Positions 51,414-60,900 are shown, counted from the stretch's first letter. The stretch: DNA of 64,000 nt from Roseburia hominis (GCA_040702975.1 CP159990.1:310001-374000); one strand, 5' to 3'. The notes: generated by a model from the sequence alone, not told the origin. Numbers and translations: made by a program.

Positions 51414-52814
51414 TTAAACAGGGTTAATCTTTTTCTTGATGATATCAATAGTATTCCGCAGTGTCTCACTCTTTTCCACATCACGAGACACTTTATCCAC
51501 ACCATGATTCACAGTGGAATGATCTCTTCCCCCAAGCATAATGCCAATGGTCTTTAAGGGGGTATCCGTCATTTTCCTGCACAAATACATCGCAATCTGT
51601 CTTGCATTTGCAATGTCGGCGTTCCGTTTGGTGCTCTTAAGGTCAGAAATCGAAATGTTAAAATGTTCGGATACAACATCGATGATTAGTTCCGGGGTCA
51701 CTTCCCTGTTATCATCGGGAGAAATCATATCCTTCAGCGCTTCGGCTGCAAGTTTAATATCGATTTCCTTCTGATTATTATTGATCCGGTAAAGTGCGAT
51801 CAATTTATTCAAAGAGCCTTCCAGCTCTCTGATATTCGTTTTAATATTCGTCGCAATATATTGAATGACTTCATTCGGTATATTGTATCGTTCTAACTGG
51901 TCAATCTCAATCTTCTTATAAAGTATGGCCATACGTGTCTCATAATCCGGGGCGGAAATGTCTGCGATCAGACCCCACTCAAAACGGGTGCGCAGTCTGG
52001 CCTCCAATGTCTCCATATCCTTCGGAGGTTTATCACTGGAGATAATAATCTGTTTTCCTGCATTATGTAAATGGTTGAACGTATGGAAGAATTCTTCCTG
52101 TGTACTTTCCTTACCTATAATAAACTGAACGTCGTCTATGAGCAGTACGTCGTTGTTGCGGTATTTGTCACGAAAAGCCGTCATGGCAAGTTCGTTCCCT
52201 GTCTTACCTATACGGATTGCATCGATCAGTTCGTTGGTAAATGTCTCGCTTGTTACATATAATACTTTTTTAGAAGAATCCTTTTCCAAAATATGGTGGG
52301 CAATGGAATGCATAAGATGCGTTTTGCCAAGTCCGACGCCTCCATATAAGAAAAGAGGGTTGTACACCTCGCCGGGAGATTCCGCAACGGCGAGAGATGC
52401 AGCATGAGCAAAGTTATTATTCCCGCCAACCACGAAAGTGTCAAACGTGTATTTGGGATTAAGGTTTGCCTGTTCTGCAATATTATTCATCTTTTTATGA
52501 CGGACTCTGGGTTCTTCCTTTTCCTCCTTATGACGAAAAATGTCCAGATCCGGATTCGGGGCGTCTTTGGCGATAAAACGAATATCATATTCATCTCCGG
52601 TCACTTCTGCAATACATACCTTTAAGGGCAGAAGATATTTATTCTGAATATGTTCGATGCTCGCTTTAAAGTTAATGGAAAGGTATAATATATCCCCGAC
52701 AATATCATACACTTCAAGCGGGCGGATCCAGGTCTCAAAAGAAATATTTGATAAAAAGTATTCCACCTTTAATTTTTGAATAATCTCTTCCCATCTTTCT
52801 TTAACGGCATTCAT
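51414..52814 (-). CDS. dnaA: Chromosomal replication initiator DnaA
   Basis: 466 residues. Domain I at the N-terminus (WEEIIQKLKVEYFLSNISFETW), a charged linker, then domain III AAA+ with Walker A LYGGVGLGKTHLMHS (about residue 170) and Walker B VLLIDDVQF, and domain IV with the DnaA-box-binding signature GGRDHSTVNHG. It opens oriC with ATP. GGAG precedes the start, and a promoter lies about 40 nt upstream. Flanked on both sides by DnaA boxes. Confidence 0.98.
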   Translation of the reverse strand: MNAVKERWEEIIQKLKVEYFLSNISFETWIRPLEVYDIVGDILYLSINFKASIEHIQNKYLLPLKVCIAEVTGDEYDIRFIAKDAPNPDLDIFRHKEEKEEPRVRHKKMNNIAEQANLNPKYTFDTFVVGGNNNFAHAASLAVAESPGEVYNPLFLYGGVGLGKTHLMHSIAHHILEKDSSKKVLYVTSETFTNELIDAIRIGKTGNELAMTAFRDKYRNNDVLLIDDVQFIIGKESTQEEFFHTFNHLHNAGKQIIISSDKPPKDMETLEARLRTRFEWGLIADISAPDYETRMAILYKKIEIDQLERYNIPNEVIQYIATNIKTNIRELEGSLNKLIALYRINNNQKEIDIKLAAEALKDMISPDDNREVTPELIIDVVSEHFNISISDLKSTKRNADIANARQIAMYLCRKMTDTPLKTIGIMLGGRDHSTVNHGVDKVSRDVEKSETLRNTIDIIKKKINPV

Positions 52815-52852
52815 CTCAATTTACTCCATTCTAAGCATAATCATACACTTAT

Positions 52853-52881
52853 ATTCTACATTAAAATTTCCGCAGAATCAA
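52853..52881 (-). promoter_or_regulatory. dnaA promoter
   Basis: On the complement TTGATT (52876-52881), 17-nt spacer, TAGAAT (52853-52858), 39 nt before the dnaA start codon. The near-match DnaA box at 52903-52911 lies just upstream, which suggests autoregulation. Confidence 0.7.
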
Positions 52882-53038
52882 TGAAAAATAAGTTTTGATA
52901 ACTTTTCCACATAAGAAAACGACGTATTATAGGCAAATGTGAGGTTAAAAAAAATATTATAAACGAGTTATCAACCATATTTTGAAAAGTTATCCACAAA
53001 TTGTGGATAAAGTAAACACAAAAAAAGTGCGGTTTTGC

Positions 53039-53067
53039 TTGACTACACGCGGTTTTTTGCTTATAAT
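53039..53067 (+). promoter_or_regulatory. rpmH promoter
   Basis: TTGACT (53039-53044), 17-nt spacer, perfect TATAAT (53062-53067). GCGGTTTTGCTT occurs just before and, with two extra T, inside the promoter. The inverted DnaA boxes end 28 nt upstream. Confidence 0.8.
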
Positions 53068-53139
53068 TAAAACGATGTCTTAGAATGTAAATAAGTTCTA
53101 TCTTAATATAAGAAGGAATTGGATAGGAGGTGGATATCA

Positions 53140-53274
53140 ATGAAGATGACATTCCAGCCGAAAAAACGTTCCAGAGCGAAAGTTCATGGATTCAGAGCAA
53201 GAATGAGCACCGCAGGTGGAAGAAAAGTTCTTGCGGCAAGAAGAGCTAAAGGAAGAAAAGTATTATCAGCGTAG
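53140..53274 (+). CDS. rpmH: 50S ribosomal protein L34
   Basis: 44-residue basic protein starting [20 protein letters not shown] and ending [10 protein letters not shown], the canonical L34 sequence. AGGAGGTGG lies seven bases before the ATG. First plus-strand gene beyond oriC, ahead of rnpA as in nearly all bacteria. Confidence 0.98.
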   Translation: MKMTFQPKKRSRAKVHGFRARMSTAGGRKVLAARRAKGRKVLSA

Positions 53275-53304
53275 GCCGCAGATATGTGGCCTTTTCTTCT
53301 AACG

Positions 53305-53333
53305 TAGATTGCGCATCGGCGCAATCTATTTTT
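53305..53333 (+). terminator. Hairpin terminator/attenuator between rpmH and rnpA
   Basis: Perfect 10-bp stem TAGATTGCGC/GCGCAATCTA with a 4-nt loop and TTTTT tail. A smaller AGGCC/GGCCT stem with TTTT lies just before it (53273-53295). It probably lowers rnpA transcription relative to rpmH. Confidence 0.85.
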
Positions 53334-53401
53334 ATATCATAGAGGTCAAAATGCTGTCGGCTCATGAGTAAATGCCGGCAGAAAACAGGAGAATGGTATA
53401 T

Positions 53402-53749
53402 ATGAAATTTTCCGAATCATTAAAGAAGAACCGGGATTTTCAGACTGTTTACAGACAGGGGAAGTCCTATGGAAATAAGTATCTTGTAATTTATTTGTTA
53501 GCGAATAGTCTGAATAAGAACCGTGTAGGTATATCTGTTAGTAAAAAAGTGGGAAACAGTATCGTAAGACATCATTTGACACGGCTTATAAGAGAGAGCT
53601 ACAGACTACAAGAAGACCAATTCCTTTGTGGATATGATTTGGTAATAATAGCAAGAGCAGCGGCAAAAGGTAAGACATATCATGAGATTGAGAGCGCTCT
53701 CGTCCACTTGGGAAAACTTCATAATATATATCAAGTAACTTCGGACTGA
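53402..53749 (+). CDS. rnpA: Ribonuclease P protein component
   Basis: 115 residues. It begins [20 protein letters not shown], and the RNA-binding signature is [26 protein letters not shown]. It assists the RNase P RNA in tRNA 5' maturation. I use the ATG at 53402, nine bases after AGGAGA; upstream in-frame codons lack a site. Between rpmH and yidD. Confidence 0.96.
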   Translation: MKFSESLKKNRDFQTVYRQGKSYGNKYLVIYLLANSLNKNRVGISVSKKVGNSIVRHHLTRLIRESYRLQEDQFLCGYDLVIIARAAAKGKTYHEIESALVHLGKLHNIYQVTSD

Positions 53750-53867
53750 CCGGAGGGTATCTCGTATAGTCATTTTACAAAATATGATTCCGAATGTGAG
53801 ATGTTCTGCAAAGGTCAAGTTCAGCATATCAAAAAGATGGATATGCAAAATGAGGCACATAGAGAAT

Positions 53868-54080
53868 ATGAAAAAAATATTGCTATCTTTGATTCGATTT
53901 TACAGAAAATATTTATCACCTATGAAACGAAGCTGTCACTGTATTTACATTCCGACTTGTTCTGAATATGCGTTGGAAGCGATTGAAAAATACGGCGCGC
54001 TTAAGGGAGGACTGCTTACGGCATGGAGGATTCTGCGCTGTAATCCGTTTGCAAAAGGTGGATATGATCCGGTGCCTTAG
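53868..54080 (+). CDS. yidD: Membrane protein insertion efficiency factor YidD
   Basis: 70-residue protein: [18 protein letters not shown], the cysteine motif [17 protein letters not shown] and C-terminal [14 protein letters not shown] are diagnostic of the YidD/Haemolytic family. It helps YidC insert membrane proteins. The site before this ATG (AGAGAAT) is weak; an ATG six codons earlier is possible. It sits between rnpA and yidC, as usual. Confidence 0.93.
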   Translation: MKKILLSLIRFYRKYLSPMKRSCHCIYIPTCSEYALEAIEKYGALKGGLLTAWRILRCNPFAKGGYDPVP

Positions 54081-54122
54081 AGAGAAAAGCCCAAATTTTG
54101 GGGCGTAAATGGAGGAAAGATT

Positions 54123-55388
54123 ATGACAGGTATTTTAATGACGCCAGTCAGCACTCCGATCATCGGACAGGTTGCCTGGCTGCTTGGTAAGATCCTTGAC
54201 GGAGTTTACCATGTTCTTAACGGTGTGTTTGGAATTCAAAACATTGGTGTTTGTATCATTTTATTGACAGTTATCATCTACATGCTTCTGCTTCCGCTGA
54301 CGATCAAACAGCAGAAATTTTCAAAGATGTCGGCTGCCATGAACCCAGAGATTCAGAAAATTCAGAAGAAATATCAGGGAAAACGTGATCAGGCTTCCAT
54401 GCAGAAGTTGCAGGAAGAGACCCAGATGGTCTATGACAAATACGGAATTTCTCCGACAGGCGGTTGTCTTAGTATGTTTATCCAGCTGCCGATCCTGTAC
54501 ACGATGTGGTACGTGATCCGTAACATTCCTGCTTATGTTTCACAGGTAAAAGCAGTTTATATGCCGCTTGTTGAAGCTATCCAGGGGTCAAATGGCTGGC
54601 AGAAGATCATGGAAGGAATCGGTGAGGCACAGCCGGTCCTGATGGATCCTTCCAAGTATGATTATACCAAAGCAAATACGATCATTGATGTATTATATAA
54701 GTTCCAGGAATCTACCTGGAATACACTTATCGATAAGTTTCCGGCACTGGAGTCCACGATTGAGTCCACTATGCACCAGCTTCAGAAAATGAACAGCTTC
54801 CTGGGACTTAACATTGCAGAAGCTCCGCTTACCATGATCAAGAGCGGGTTCAAATCAGGTGCTTACGGAATGATGATCGTAGCGCTTCTGATTCCGATTC
54901 TGGCTGGTCTTACCCAGTATATCAGTGTGAAAATGGTTCCGCAAAGTCCGGGTCAGGAGCAGAATAACCAGATGGCGTCTACGATGAAGACAATGAACAT
55001 TATGTTCCCGCTGATGTCTGTGTTCATGAGCTTTACACTTCCGACAGGTCTTGGAATTTACTGGATTACCAGTGCGGTAGTGCGTACAGCTCAGATGTTC
55101 TTTGTCAATCGTAGTTTAAGTAAGATGCCTATGGATGAATTGATTCAGGCTAACATAGAAAAAGCTGAGAAAAAGCGTAAAAATAAGAAAGAAATAGACG
55201 CAGCTACCGTAAATGCGATGGCTCAGAAGAAAGTTAAAAATATCAAAGAACCGAGATCAGCAGCAGAAGAAAAGGCACTGGAAGAGAAGCTCGAAGCGGC
55301 AAGAAAGAGAAGCGAGGGCGCTAAAGAAGGAAGTCTTACTTCTAAAGCTAATATGGTAAAGAGATTTAATGAAGGTAATAGGAAATAG
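54123..55388 (+). CDS. yidC: Membrane protein insertase YidC/OxaA
   Basis: 421 residues, Gram-positive type without the large periplasmic domain. Hydrophobic segments include IGVCIILLTVIIYMLLLPLTI, then the conserved YGISPTGGCLSMFIQLPILYTMWYVI, and a pair near MIVALLIPILAGLTQYIS and MFPLMSVFMSFTLPTGLGIYW. The C-terminal tail is highly charged (EKKRKNKKEIDAATVN ...) and may contact ribosomes. GGAGG precedes the start. The start of the following jag gene is 13 nt after its stop. Confidence 0.96.
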   Translation: MTGILMTPVSTPIIGQVAWLLGKILDGVYHVLNGVFGIQNIGVCIILLTVIIYMLLLPLTIKQQKFSKMSAAMNPEIQKIQKKYQGKRDQASMQKLQEETQMVYDKYGISPTGGCLSMFIQLPILYTMWYVIRNIPAYVSQVKAVYMPLVEAIQGSNGWQKIMEGIGEAQPVLMDPSKYDYTKANTIIDVLYKFQESTWNTLIDKFPALESTIESTMHQLQKMNSFLGLNIAEAPLTMIKSGFKSGAYGMMIVALLIPILAGLTQYISVKMVPQSPGQEQNNQMASTMKTMNIMFPLMSVFMSFTLPTGLGIYWITSAVVRTAQMFFVNRSLSKMPMDELIQANIEKAEKKRKNKKEIDAATVNAMAQKKVKNIKEPRSAAEEKALEEKLEAARKRSEGAKEGSLTSKANMVKRFNEGNRK

Positions 55389-55401
55389 GGGGAATAGAGT
55401 T

Positions 55402-56388
55402 ATGAATGAGATTACAGTATCTGCTAAAACGTTGAATGATGCTATAACAGAAGCTTCTATTCAGCTTGGCGTTACCAGTGATAAGATGGAATATGATGTG
55501 ATAGAAAAAGGCAATACAGGCTTTTTTGGAATCGGAAGCAGACAGGCGGTCATCAGAGCATGGAGAAAGGTAGAAAAAAAAGAGCCTGATTTTGACGATA
55601 TTAAGTTGTCTGCTATGGCAGAAATTAGGGAAGAGAAGCTGGATAAAAAGGTAGATAAAGAAGAGAAGGCTTCTGAGAAGAAGGAAGCAAGAGAACCGAA
55701 GGAAAATAAAGACAATAGGGAGAACAGAAAAGAATTCAAAAAGGATCGTAAGAAGGATTTTAATAAGAATCGTAAAAAAGATTTTAAGAAAGATTCCCGC
55801 AAAGAATACCGCGATCCGAAGCCAAGTGTGAAGGAGGCAGTGGAAACGGTGGCTCCCGCAGCTCCTACAGCTCCGGTCAAGGAAGAAGTAAAAGAGCCTC
55901 GCAGGGAGATTGAAATTGCGGTCGTAACAGAAGAGACAAAGAAAATCTGTGAAGCATTCCTTGGCGATGTACTGAAAGCGATGGGAATGGAAGGTGTAGA
56001 ATTTACTTCTGAAGTGGATGAAGACGGAGCTCTTTCTATTGAGATGAAGGGTGACAATATGGGTATCCTGATCGGCAAGAGAGGTCAGACTCTGGATTCT
56101 CTTCAGTACCTTACGAACAGAGTGGCAAATAAGTCTCAGGAAGGTTATGTGAGAGTTAAACTGGATACAGAGGATTATCGCAGAAGAAGAAAACAGACAC
56201 TTGAGAATCTGGCTAAGAATATTGCATATAAAGTGAAGAGAAGTAGAAAGCCGGTTTCTCTGGAACCGATGAATCCTTATGAGAGACGGATTATTCATTC
56301 GGCACTTCAGGGAGATGACAGGGTGTCTACGCATAGTGAAGGGGAAGAACCTTATAGAAGAGTTGTGATTACGCCTAATAGGAGATAG
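55402..56388 (+). CDS. jag: Jag/KhpB RNA-binding protein (Jag_N, KH and R3H domains)
   Basis: 328 residues. Jag_N domain at the N-terminus (EITVSAKTLNDAITEASIQLG), a long Lys/Glu/Arg-rich linker (about residues 70-160) with repeated RKKDFNK-like units, a KH domain with MGILIGKRGQTLDSLQYL, and an R3H domain ending in RRVVITPNRR. It binds RNA with KhpA and influences cell elongation in streptococci. Start at MNEITVS with GGGGGAATAG ahead. A 395-codon frame on the opposite strand is an artefact of the biased linker. Confidence 0.94.
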   Translation: MNEITVSAKTLNDAITEASIQLGVTSDKMEYDVIEKGNTGFFGIGSRQAVIRAWRKVEKKEPDFDDIKLSAMAEIREEKLDKKVDKEEKASEKKEAREPKENKDNRENRKEFKKDRKKDFNKNRKKDFKKDSRKEYRDPKPSVKEAVETVAPAAPTAPVKEEVKEPRREIEIAVVTEETKKICEAFLGDVLKAMGMEGVEFTSEVDEDGALSIEMKGDNMGILIGKRGQTLDSLQYLTNRVANKSQEGYVRVKLDTEDYRRRRKQTLENLAKNIAYKVKRSRKPVSLEPMNPYERRIIHSALQGDDRVSTHSEGEEPYRRVVITPNRR

Positions 56389-56409
56389 TGGTTTTGGGGT
56401 GAGAGGGAC

Positions 56410-56562
56410 GCCACCGAGTTGTATTATATAATCCGGGACTCGCTCTCGCTCGGAAAAAAACGAAGCGGTACTAACTGCCAGGGCGTCGCCTTGATGGGCG
56501 ACTTCTGCCAGTAAGTGCCGTCGTTTTTTACGGTCCCGGATTATATAATACAACTCGGTGGC
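56410..56562. repeat. Palindromic MITE-like element with perfect 30-bp inverted ends
   Basis: Arms 56410-56439 and 56533-56562 (GCCACCGAGTTGTATTATAT ... and its exact complement) enclose 93 nt. Inside are a further imperfect stem (AAAAAACGA.../...TCGTTTTTT) and a perfect inner stem GTCGCC/GGCGAC. The whole 153 nt can fold into one long hairpin. No target duplication was seen. It fits a small non-autonomous mobile element or a REP-like intergenic palindrome. Confidence 0.8.
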
Positions 56563-56615
56563 TGGCTTCTCAAAAACGCACCGGATGAAGTTGTCTGACG
56601 GGCGCCAAGGCGTCT

Positions 56616-56634
56616 CCCCTCACTTTGTGAGGGG
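56616..56634 (+). terminator. Hairpin CCCCTCAC-TTT-GTGAGGGG
   Basis: Perfect 8-bp stem with a 3-nt loop, without a T-tract. It could end jag transcription or belong to a dispersed intergenic repeat together with the flanking CCAAGG / TTGGCTTGG. Confidence 0.4.
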
Positions 56635-56730
56635 GACTGTTGGCTTGGAATTGGATGTTTTTTTGGAGTGAGAGAGATTGTTTTTTGAATAAGTGTTGTG
56701 ATGTATATTTTGGAAATTGAGAGAGATATT

Positions 56731-56870
56731 TTGGGGGTTAGAATTTGTTGTTTTGTAAGAGAGTATTTGATAGAATTTCAGAATATTAAGAGATATATTT
56801 TTGGAGTTAGAATTTGTTGTTTTGTAAGGGAGTATTTGGTAGAATTTTAGAAGATTTTTAGATATAGATA
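56731..56870. repeat. 70-bp degenerate tandem repeat, two copies
   Basis: Copies begin at 56731 (TTGGGGGTTAGAATTTGTTG) and 56801 (TTGGAGTTAGAATTTGTTG) and share most of TTTTGTAAGRGAGTATTTGRTAGAATTT. A still weaker third copy may precede them from about 56660. They lie directly before mnmE. Confidence 0.75.
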
Positions 56871-56894
56871 TGGTTTGTGGGAAGGGTGATTTTT

Positions 56895-58271
56895 GTGTTT
56901 AAGAGGGATACGATTGCGGCTATTTCTACTGGGATGGGGAATTCTGGGATTGGGATTGTTCGGATTAGTGGGGATGGGGCGTTTGAGGTGATAGATCGGG
57001 TTTTTCGGGGGAGGAAGGGGAAGGTGCTTTCCCGGGAGGAGAGTCATACGGTTCATTATGGGTTTATTGTGGATGGGGAAGTGACGATTGATGAGGTTCT
57101 GGTGATTTTGCTGAGGGGACCGAGAAGTTATACGGGGGAGGATACGGTTGAGATTGATTGTCATGGCGGGATGGTCGTGATGAGGAAGATTTTGGATACG
57201 GTGGTGAAGTATGGGGCCAGACCGGCTGAGCCCGGGGAGTTTTCTAAGAGGGCTTTTTTGAATGGGAGAATGGATCTGTCGCAGGCGGAAGCGGTGATTG
57301 ATATTATTAATTCTGAAAATGAATATGCTTTGAAGAGTTCGGTGAGCCAGCTTAGGGGATCGGTTAAGAAAAAAATTAGTGAAATTAGAAATAAAATTGT
57401 TTATCAGACGGCTTTTATTGAGTCGGCTTTGGATGATCCGGAGCATATCAGCCTGGAGGGTTATGCAGATGAGCTTGAGAAGGTGGCAGGCGAGCTTATT
57501 AAGGAGATTGAGAAGCTGCTGGATACGGTGGAAGATGGAAGGATTATGCGGGAAGGGATTCGGACGGTGATCGTTGGAAAACCGAATGCGGGGAAATCTT
57601 CTCTTTTAAATGCGCTTCTTCGGGAGGACCGGGCGATTGTGACGGATATTGCGGGGACCACGCGTGATATTCTGGAGGAGACGGTTCAGCTTAAGGGAAT
57701 TACTCTTCATATTATGGATACGGCGGGAATCAGAGATACGGAAGATGTGGTTGAGAAAATTGGTGTGGATAAAGCGAAGACAAATGCGATGGATGCAGAT
57801 TTGATCATTTATGTAGTTGACGCTTCGATTCCTTTAGACGATAATGATTATGAGATTATCAACATGATAAGAGGAAAAAATGCCCTTATTTTGCTGAATA
57901 AAACGGACTTATCCACAGTAGTGGATAAAGTTATGCTTCAAATGTTGATAAATAAGCCTATATTTGAGATTTCCGCAAAAGAAGAGACGGGAATTGAGGA
58001 ACTTGAGGATAACTTAAAGGAAATGTTTTATCATGGGGATATCTCTTTTAATGATGAAGTCTATATTACAAATGTGAGACATAAGGCGGCTCTTCAGGAT
58101 GCTAAGAACAGTTTAATGAGGGTTAAGGACAGTATTTTAAATCAGATGCCGGAGGATTTCTTTACGATTGATTTGATGGATGCGTATGAAGCGTTGGGAA
58201 ATATTACCGGGGAGACAGTGGGAGAGGATTTGGTCAATGAGATATTCAGCAAATTCTGTATGGGAAAATAA
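56895..58271 (+). CDS. mnmE: tRNA modification GTPase MnmE (TrmE)
   Basis: 458 residues. The N-terminal tetrahydrofolate-binding domain starts [25 protein letters not shown], a helical domain follows, then a G domain inserted around residue 215 with GKPNAGKSS (G1), DIAGTTRD (G2), DTAGIRDTE (G3) and NKTDL (G4). The C-terminus is CMGK with the catalytic Cys. With MnmG it makes the cmnm5 modification of wobble U34. I choose the GTG at 56895, with AAGGGTG upstream. The first half uses GGG codons heavily, unlike neighbouring genes. Confidence 0.95.
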   Translation: MFKRDTIAAISTGMGNSGIGIVRISGDGAFEVIDRVFRGRKGKVLSREESHTVHYGFIVDGEVTIDEVLVILLRGPRSYTGEDTVEIDCHGGMVVMRKILDTVVKYGARPAEPGEFSKRAFLNGRMDLSQAEAVIDIINSENEYALKSSVSQLRGSVKKKISEIRNKIVYQTAFIESALDDPEHISLEGYADELEKVAGELIKEIEKLLDTVEDGRIMREGIRTVIVGKPNAGKSSLLNALLREDRAIVTDIAGTTRDILEETVQLKGITLHIMDTAGIRDTEDVVEKIGVDKAKTNAMDADLIIYVVDASIPLDDNDYEIINMIRGKNALILLNKTDLSTVVDKVMLQMLINKPIFEISAKEETGIEELEDNLKEMFYHGDISFNDEVYITNVRHKAALQDAKNSLMRVKDSILNQMPEDFFTIDLMDAYEALGNITGETVGEDLVNEIFSKFCMGK

Positions 58272-60129
58272 AGAAGAATATGATGTAATCGTAGTGGGCG
58301 CCGGACATGCAGGGTGTGAAGCGGCTCTTGCGAGCGCCCGGCTTGGGTGTAAGACTCTGATGTTTACCGTCAGTATTGAAAGTGTTGCGATGATGCCTTG
58401 TAATCCGAATATCGGAGGAAGCTCAAAGGGACATTTGGTTAGAGAAATCGATGCGCTTGGCGGGGAGATGGGAAAAAACATTGATAAGACTTTTATTCAG
58501 TCTAAGATGTTAAACAAGTCCAAGGGACCGGCTGTGCATTCTCTTCGGGCGCAGGCAGATAAGAATGGATATAGCCGCGCCATGCGCTATATTTTGGAAA
58601 ATCAGGAAAATCTTGAGTTAAAACAGGGAGAAGTTGTAAATCTTCTGGTGGAAGAACAGAAAATTGTAGGCGTTCAGACCTATACAGGGACCATTTATCG
58701 CTGTAAGGCTGTCATTTTGTGTACGGGAACCTATTTGAAGGCAAGATGTATTTGTGGTGATGTAAGTACAGCTACCGGTCCAAATGGACTTCAGGCGGCA
58801 AATTATTTAACAGATTGCCTGAAAGACCTGGGCGTTACCATGTACCGTTTTAAGACGGGAACGCCGGCCAGAATTGACCGGAGAAGTATTGATTTTACAA
58901 AGATGGAAGAGCAATTCGGAGATGAGAGGGTAGTTCCTTTTTCCTTTACTACGGACCCGGAAAGAGTACAGATTGAGCAAGAGTCCTGTTGGCTTACTTA
59001 TACGAATGAAAAAACGCATGAAATTATCAGGGAAAATATCCACAGATCTCCACTATTTTCCGGTATGATTGAAGGAACAGGGCCTCGGTATTGCCCTTCT
59101 ATAGAAGATAAGGTCGTTAAATTTGCAGACAAGAACCGACATCAGGTATTTATTGAGCCGGAAGGTCTGGAAACAAATGAAATGTATGTAGGCGGAATGT
59201 CCAGTTCTTTGCCGGAAGATGTACAGGTTGCGATGTATCGAAGCGTTCCGGGGCTGGAAAATGCAAGAATTGTGCGAAATGCATATGCGATTGAGTACGA
59301 TTGTATTGATGCCAGACAATTAAATCCCACATTGGAGTTTAAAAATATAAAAGGACTTTTCAGTGCCGGGCAGTTCAATGGAAGCTCCGGATACGAAGAA
59401 GCGGCTGCGCAGGGAATCATAGCAGGTATCAATGCAGCCAGGGAGGTGCTCGGAAAAGAGCAGATCGTAATTGACCGTTCTCAGGCATATATCGGCGTTC
59501 TCATCGATGATCTGGTGACCAAAGAAAGCCATGAGCCTTATCGAATGATGACCAGCCGTGCAGAATACCGGTTGCTTTTGAGACAGGATAATGCAGATCA
59601 AAGGCTCACTGAAATAGGATATCAGATTGGACTGATTTCCGAAGAGCGTTATCAGAAATTATTGGAGAAAAAGAGAATCATCAAAGAAGAAATAGGAAGG
59701 CTGGAGCATACAAATGTAGGTACAACTCCGGCCATGCAGTCACTTCTGGAACAAAATGGAAGTACCCATTTGGTATCCGGATCGACTCTCGCAGAACTGA
59801 TCAAAAGGCCGGAGCTTTGTTATGAGGCATTGGCGCCTGTCGATCAGGAGAGAAGGCAGGATTTGAGCGAAGAAATCAAACAGCAAATTGATATTAATAT
59901 AAAATATGATGGATATATTAAACGACAAATGAAGCAGGTAGAACAGTTCAAAAAGCTGGAGACGAAGAAAATACCTGAAGATATGGACTATGATGCAGTG
60001 CCAAGTCTGCGGATCGAGGCAGTGCAGAAATTAAAGGCGTATCGGCCGGTTTCCATCGGGCAGGCGTCACGTATTTCGGGAGTATCTCCTGCGGATATAT
60101 CAGTTCTTCTGGTCTATATGGGAAAATAA
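58237..60129 (+). CDS. mnmG: tRNA uridine-5-carboxymethylaminomethyl modification enzyme MnmG (GidA)
   Basis: 630-residue FAD enzyme. FAD motif [21 protein letters not shown] (about residues 18-38), [29 protein letters not shown], and the C-terminal MnmE-interacting helical domain ending in [15 protein letters not shown]. It overlaps the end of mnmE by 35 nt. The start ATG at 58237 has GAGAGG nine bases upstream and gives the usual family length, whereas the longer frame back to 58180 does not. Confidence 0.96.
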   Translation: MRYSANSVWENKEEYDVIVVGAGHAGCEAALASARLGCKTLMFTVSIESVAMMPCNPNIGGSSKGHLVREIDALGGEMGKNIDKTFIQSKMLNKSKGPAVHSLRAQADKNGYSRAMRYILENQENLELKQGEVVNLLVEEQKIVGVQTYTGTIYRCKAVILCTGTYLKARCICGDVSTATGPNGLQAANYLTDCLKDLGVTMYRFKTGTPARIDRRSIDFTKMEEQFGDERVVPFSFTTDPERVQIEQESCWLTYTNEKTHEIIRENIHRSPLFSGMIEGTGPRYCPSIEDKVVKFADKNRHQVFIEPEGLETNEMYVGGMSSSLPEDVQVAMYRSVPGLENARIVRNAYAIEYDCIDARQLNPTLEFKNIKGLFSAGQFNGSSGYEEAAAQGIIAGINAAREVLGKEQIVIDRSQAYIGVLIDDLVTKESHEPYRMMTSRAEYRLLLRQDNADQRLTEIGYQIGLISEERYQKLLEKKRIIKEEIGRLEHTNVGTTPAMQSLLEQNGSTHLVSGSTLAELIKRPELCYEALAPVDQERRQDLSEEIKQQIDINIKYDGYIKRQMKQVEQFKKLETKKIPEDMDYDAVPSLRIEAVQKLKAYRPVSIGQASRISGVSPADISVLLVYMGK

Positions 60130-60137
60130 GGTGGATT

Positions 60138-60851
60138 ATGAGTAAAATATTTGTAGACAAATTATCTGCTTTAGGAATTCAGCTTTCCGAAAAGCAGTTG
60201 GCAGATTTTGATAAATATTATGAGATTTTGGTCGAGTGGAATAAAGTGATGAATTTGACCGGGATTACAGAGTATGAAGAAGTGAATGAAAAACACTTTA
60301 TTGATAGCTTATCTATAATGAAAACTATAAATATGAGTGATATTCATAGAATAATCGATATAGGTACAGGCGCCGGGTTTCCGGGAATTCCTCTGAAAAT
60401 AGTATTTCCGCATTTGGAAGTCACGCTTTTGGATTCTTTGAATAAGCGAATCCAGTTTTTGAATACGGTGATTGATGAATTGCATTTGACGGGAATTGAT
60501 ACGATTCATGGAAGAGCAGAGGATTTTGCGAGAAAACTGGAATATCGAGAAACATATGATTTATGTGTTTCACGTGCTGTTGCAAATTTGTCTACACTTT
60601 CTGAATATTGCATACCATATATACGGGTAGGGGGTATGTTTATTTCCTATAAATCCGGCGAAATTGATCAGGAAGTTGTGCAAGCTACGAAAGCAATTAA
60701 TATATTGGGTGGAAAGAAGGCGGAAGTGGTGAAATTTCAGCTTCCGGGAAGTGATATCAACAGATCCTTTGTAAAGGTGGAGAAGATTAAACAGACTGGA
60801 AAGAAATTTCCAAGAAAAGCCGGGTTGCCGGCAAAAGAGCCAATTAAATAG
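60138..60851 (+). CDS. rsmG: 16S rRNA (guanine527-N7)-methyltransferase RsmG (GidB)
   Basis: 237 residues with SAM-binding IDIGTGAGFPGIPLKIVFP (about residues 72-90), NLTGITEYEEVNEKHFIDSL upstream of it, and CVSRAVANLSTLSEY. It methylates G527 of 16S rRNA. 8 nt after mnmG, with AAGGTGG ahead of the ATG. The basic C-terminal tail (GKKFPRKAGLPAKEP) is typical. Confidence 0.96.
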   Translation: MSKIFVDKLSALGIQLSEKQLADFDKYYEILVEWNKVMNLTGITEYEEVNEKHFIDSLSIMKTINMSDIHRIIDIGTGAGFPGIPLKIVFPHLEVTLLDSLNKRIQFLNTVIDELHLTGIDTIHGRAEDFARKLEYRETYDLCVSRAVANLSTLSEYCIPYIRVGGMFISYKSGEIDQEVVQATKAINILGGKKAEVVKFQLPGSDINRSFVKVEKIKQTGKKFPRKAGLPAKEPIK

Positions 60852-60858
60852 GAAAATG

Positions 60859-60897
60859 AAAACCTTCAGGCGGTGGTAAATTTGCCTGAAGGTTTTT
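60859..60897. terminator. Bidirectional terminator after rsmG
   Basis: Perfect stem AACCTTCAGGC/GCCTGAAGGTT with a 12-nt loop and flanking A and T runs. It separates rsmG from the convergent hydrolase gene. Confidence 0.92.
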
Positions 60898-60900
60898 ACA

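Larger units (their letters stand above)
52815..53139. other. oriC: Replication origin oriC (upstream part)
   Basis: 325-nt non-coding region between dnaA (minus) and rpmH (plus). It holds two perfect inverted DnaA boxes TTATCCACA (52990-52998) and TGTGGATAA (53002-53010), a near-match TTTTCCACA (52903-52911), a weaker TTATCAACC near 52972, and an A/T-only stretch (about 52944-52960) that could unwind. Transcription switches direction here and the gene order is that of conserved Firmicute origins. No experimental start is known. Confidence 0.85.
56389..56894. other. 506-nt gene-free region between jag and mnmE
   Basis: It contains a large palindromic element (56410-56562), a perfect 8-bp hairpin CCCCTCAC/GTGAGGGG (56616-56634) that may terminate jag, and G/T-rich degenerate tandem repeats (about 56660-56870). 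No coding sequence is supported. Confidence 0.8.

Noticed and set aside
55366..56553. 395-codon open frame on the minus strand across jag
   Set aside because: It is antisense to a well-supported gene and arises from the Lys/Glu/Arg-rich linker; its translation is low-complexity and has no start signal.
56847..57446. 199-codon minus-strand frame over the start of mnmE
   Set aside because: An Asn/Pro/His/Ile-rich translation produced by the G-rich sense strand; no plausible protein.
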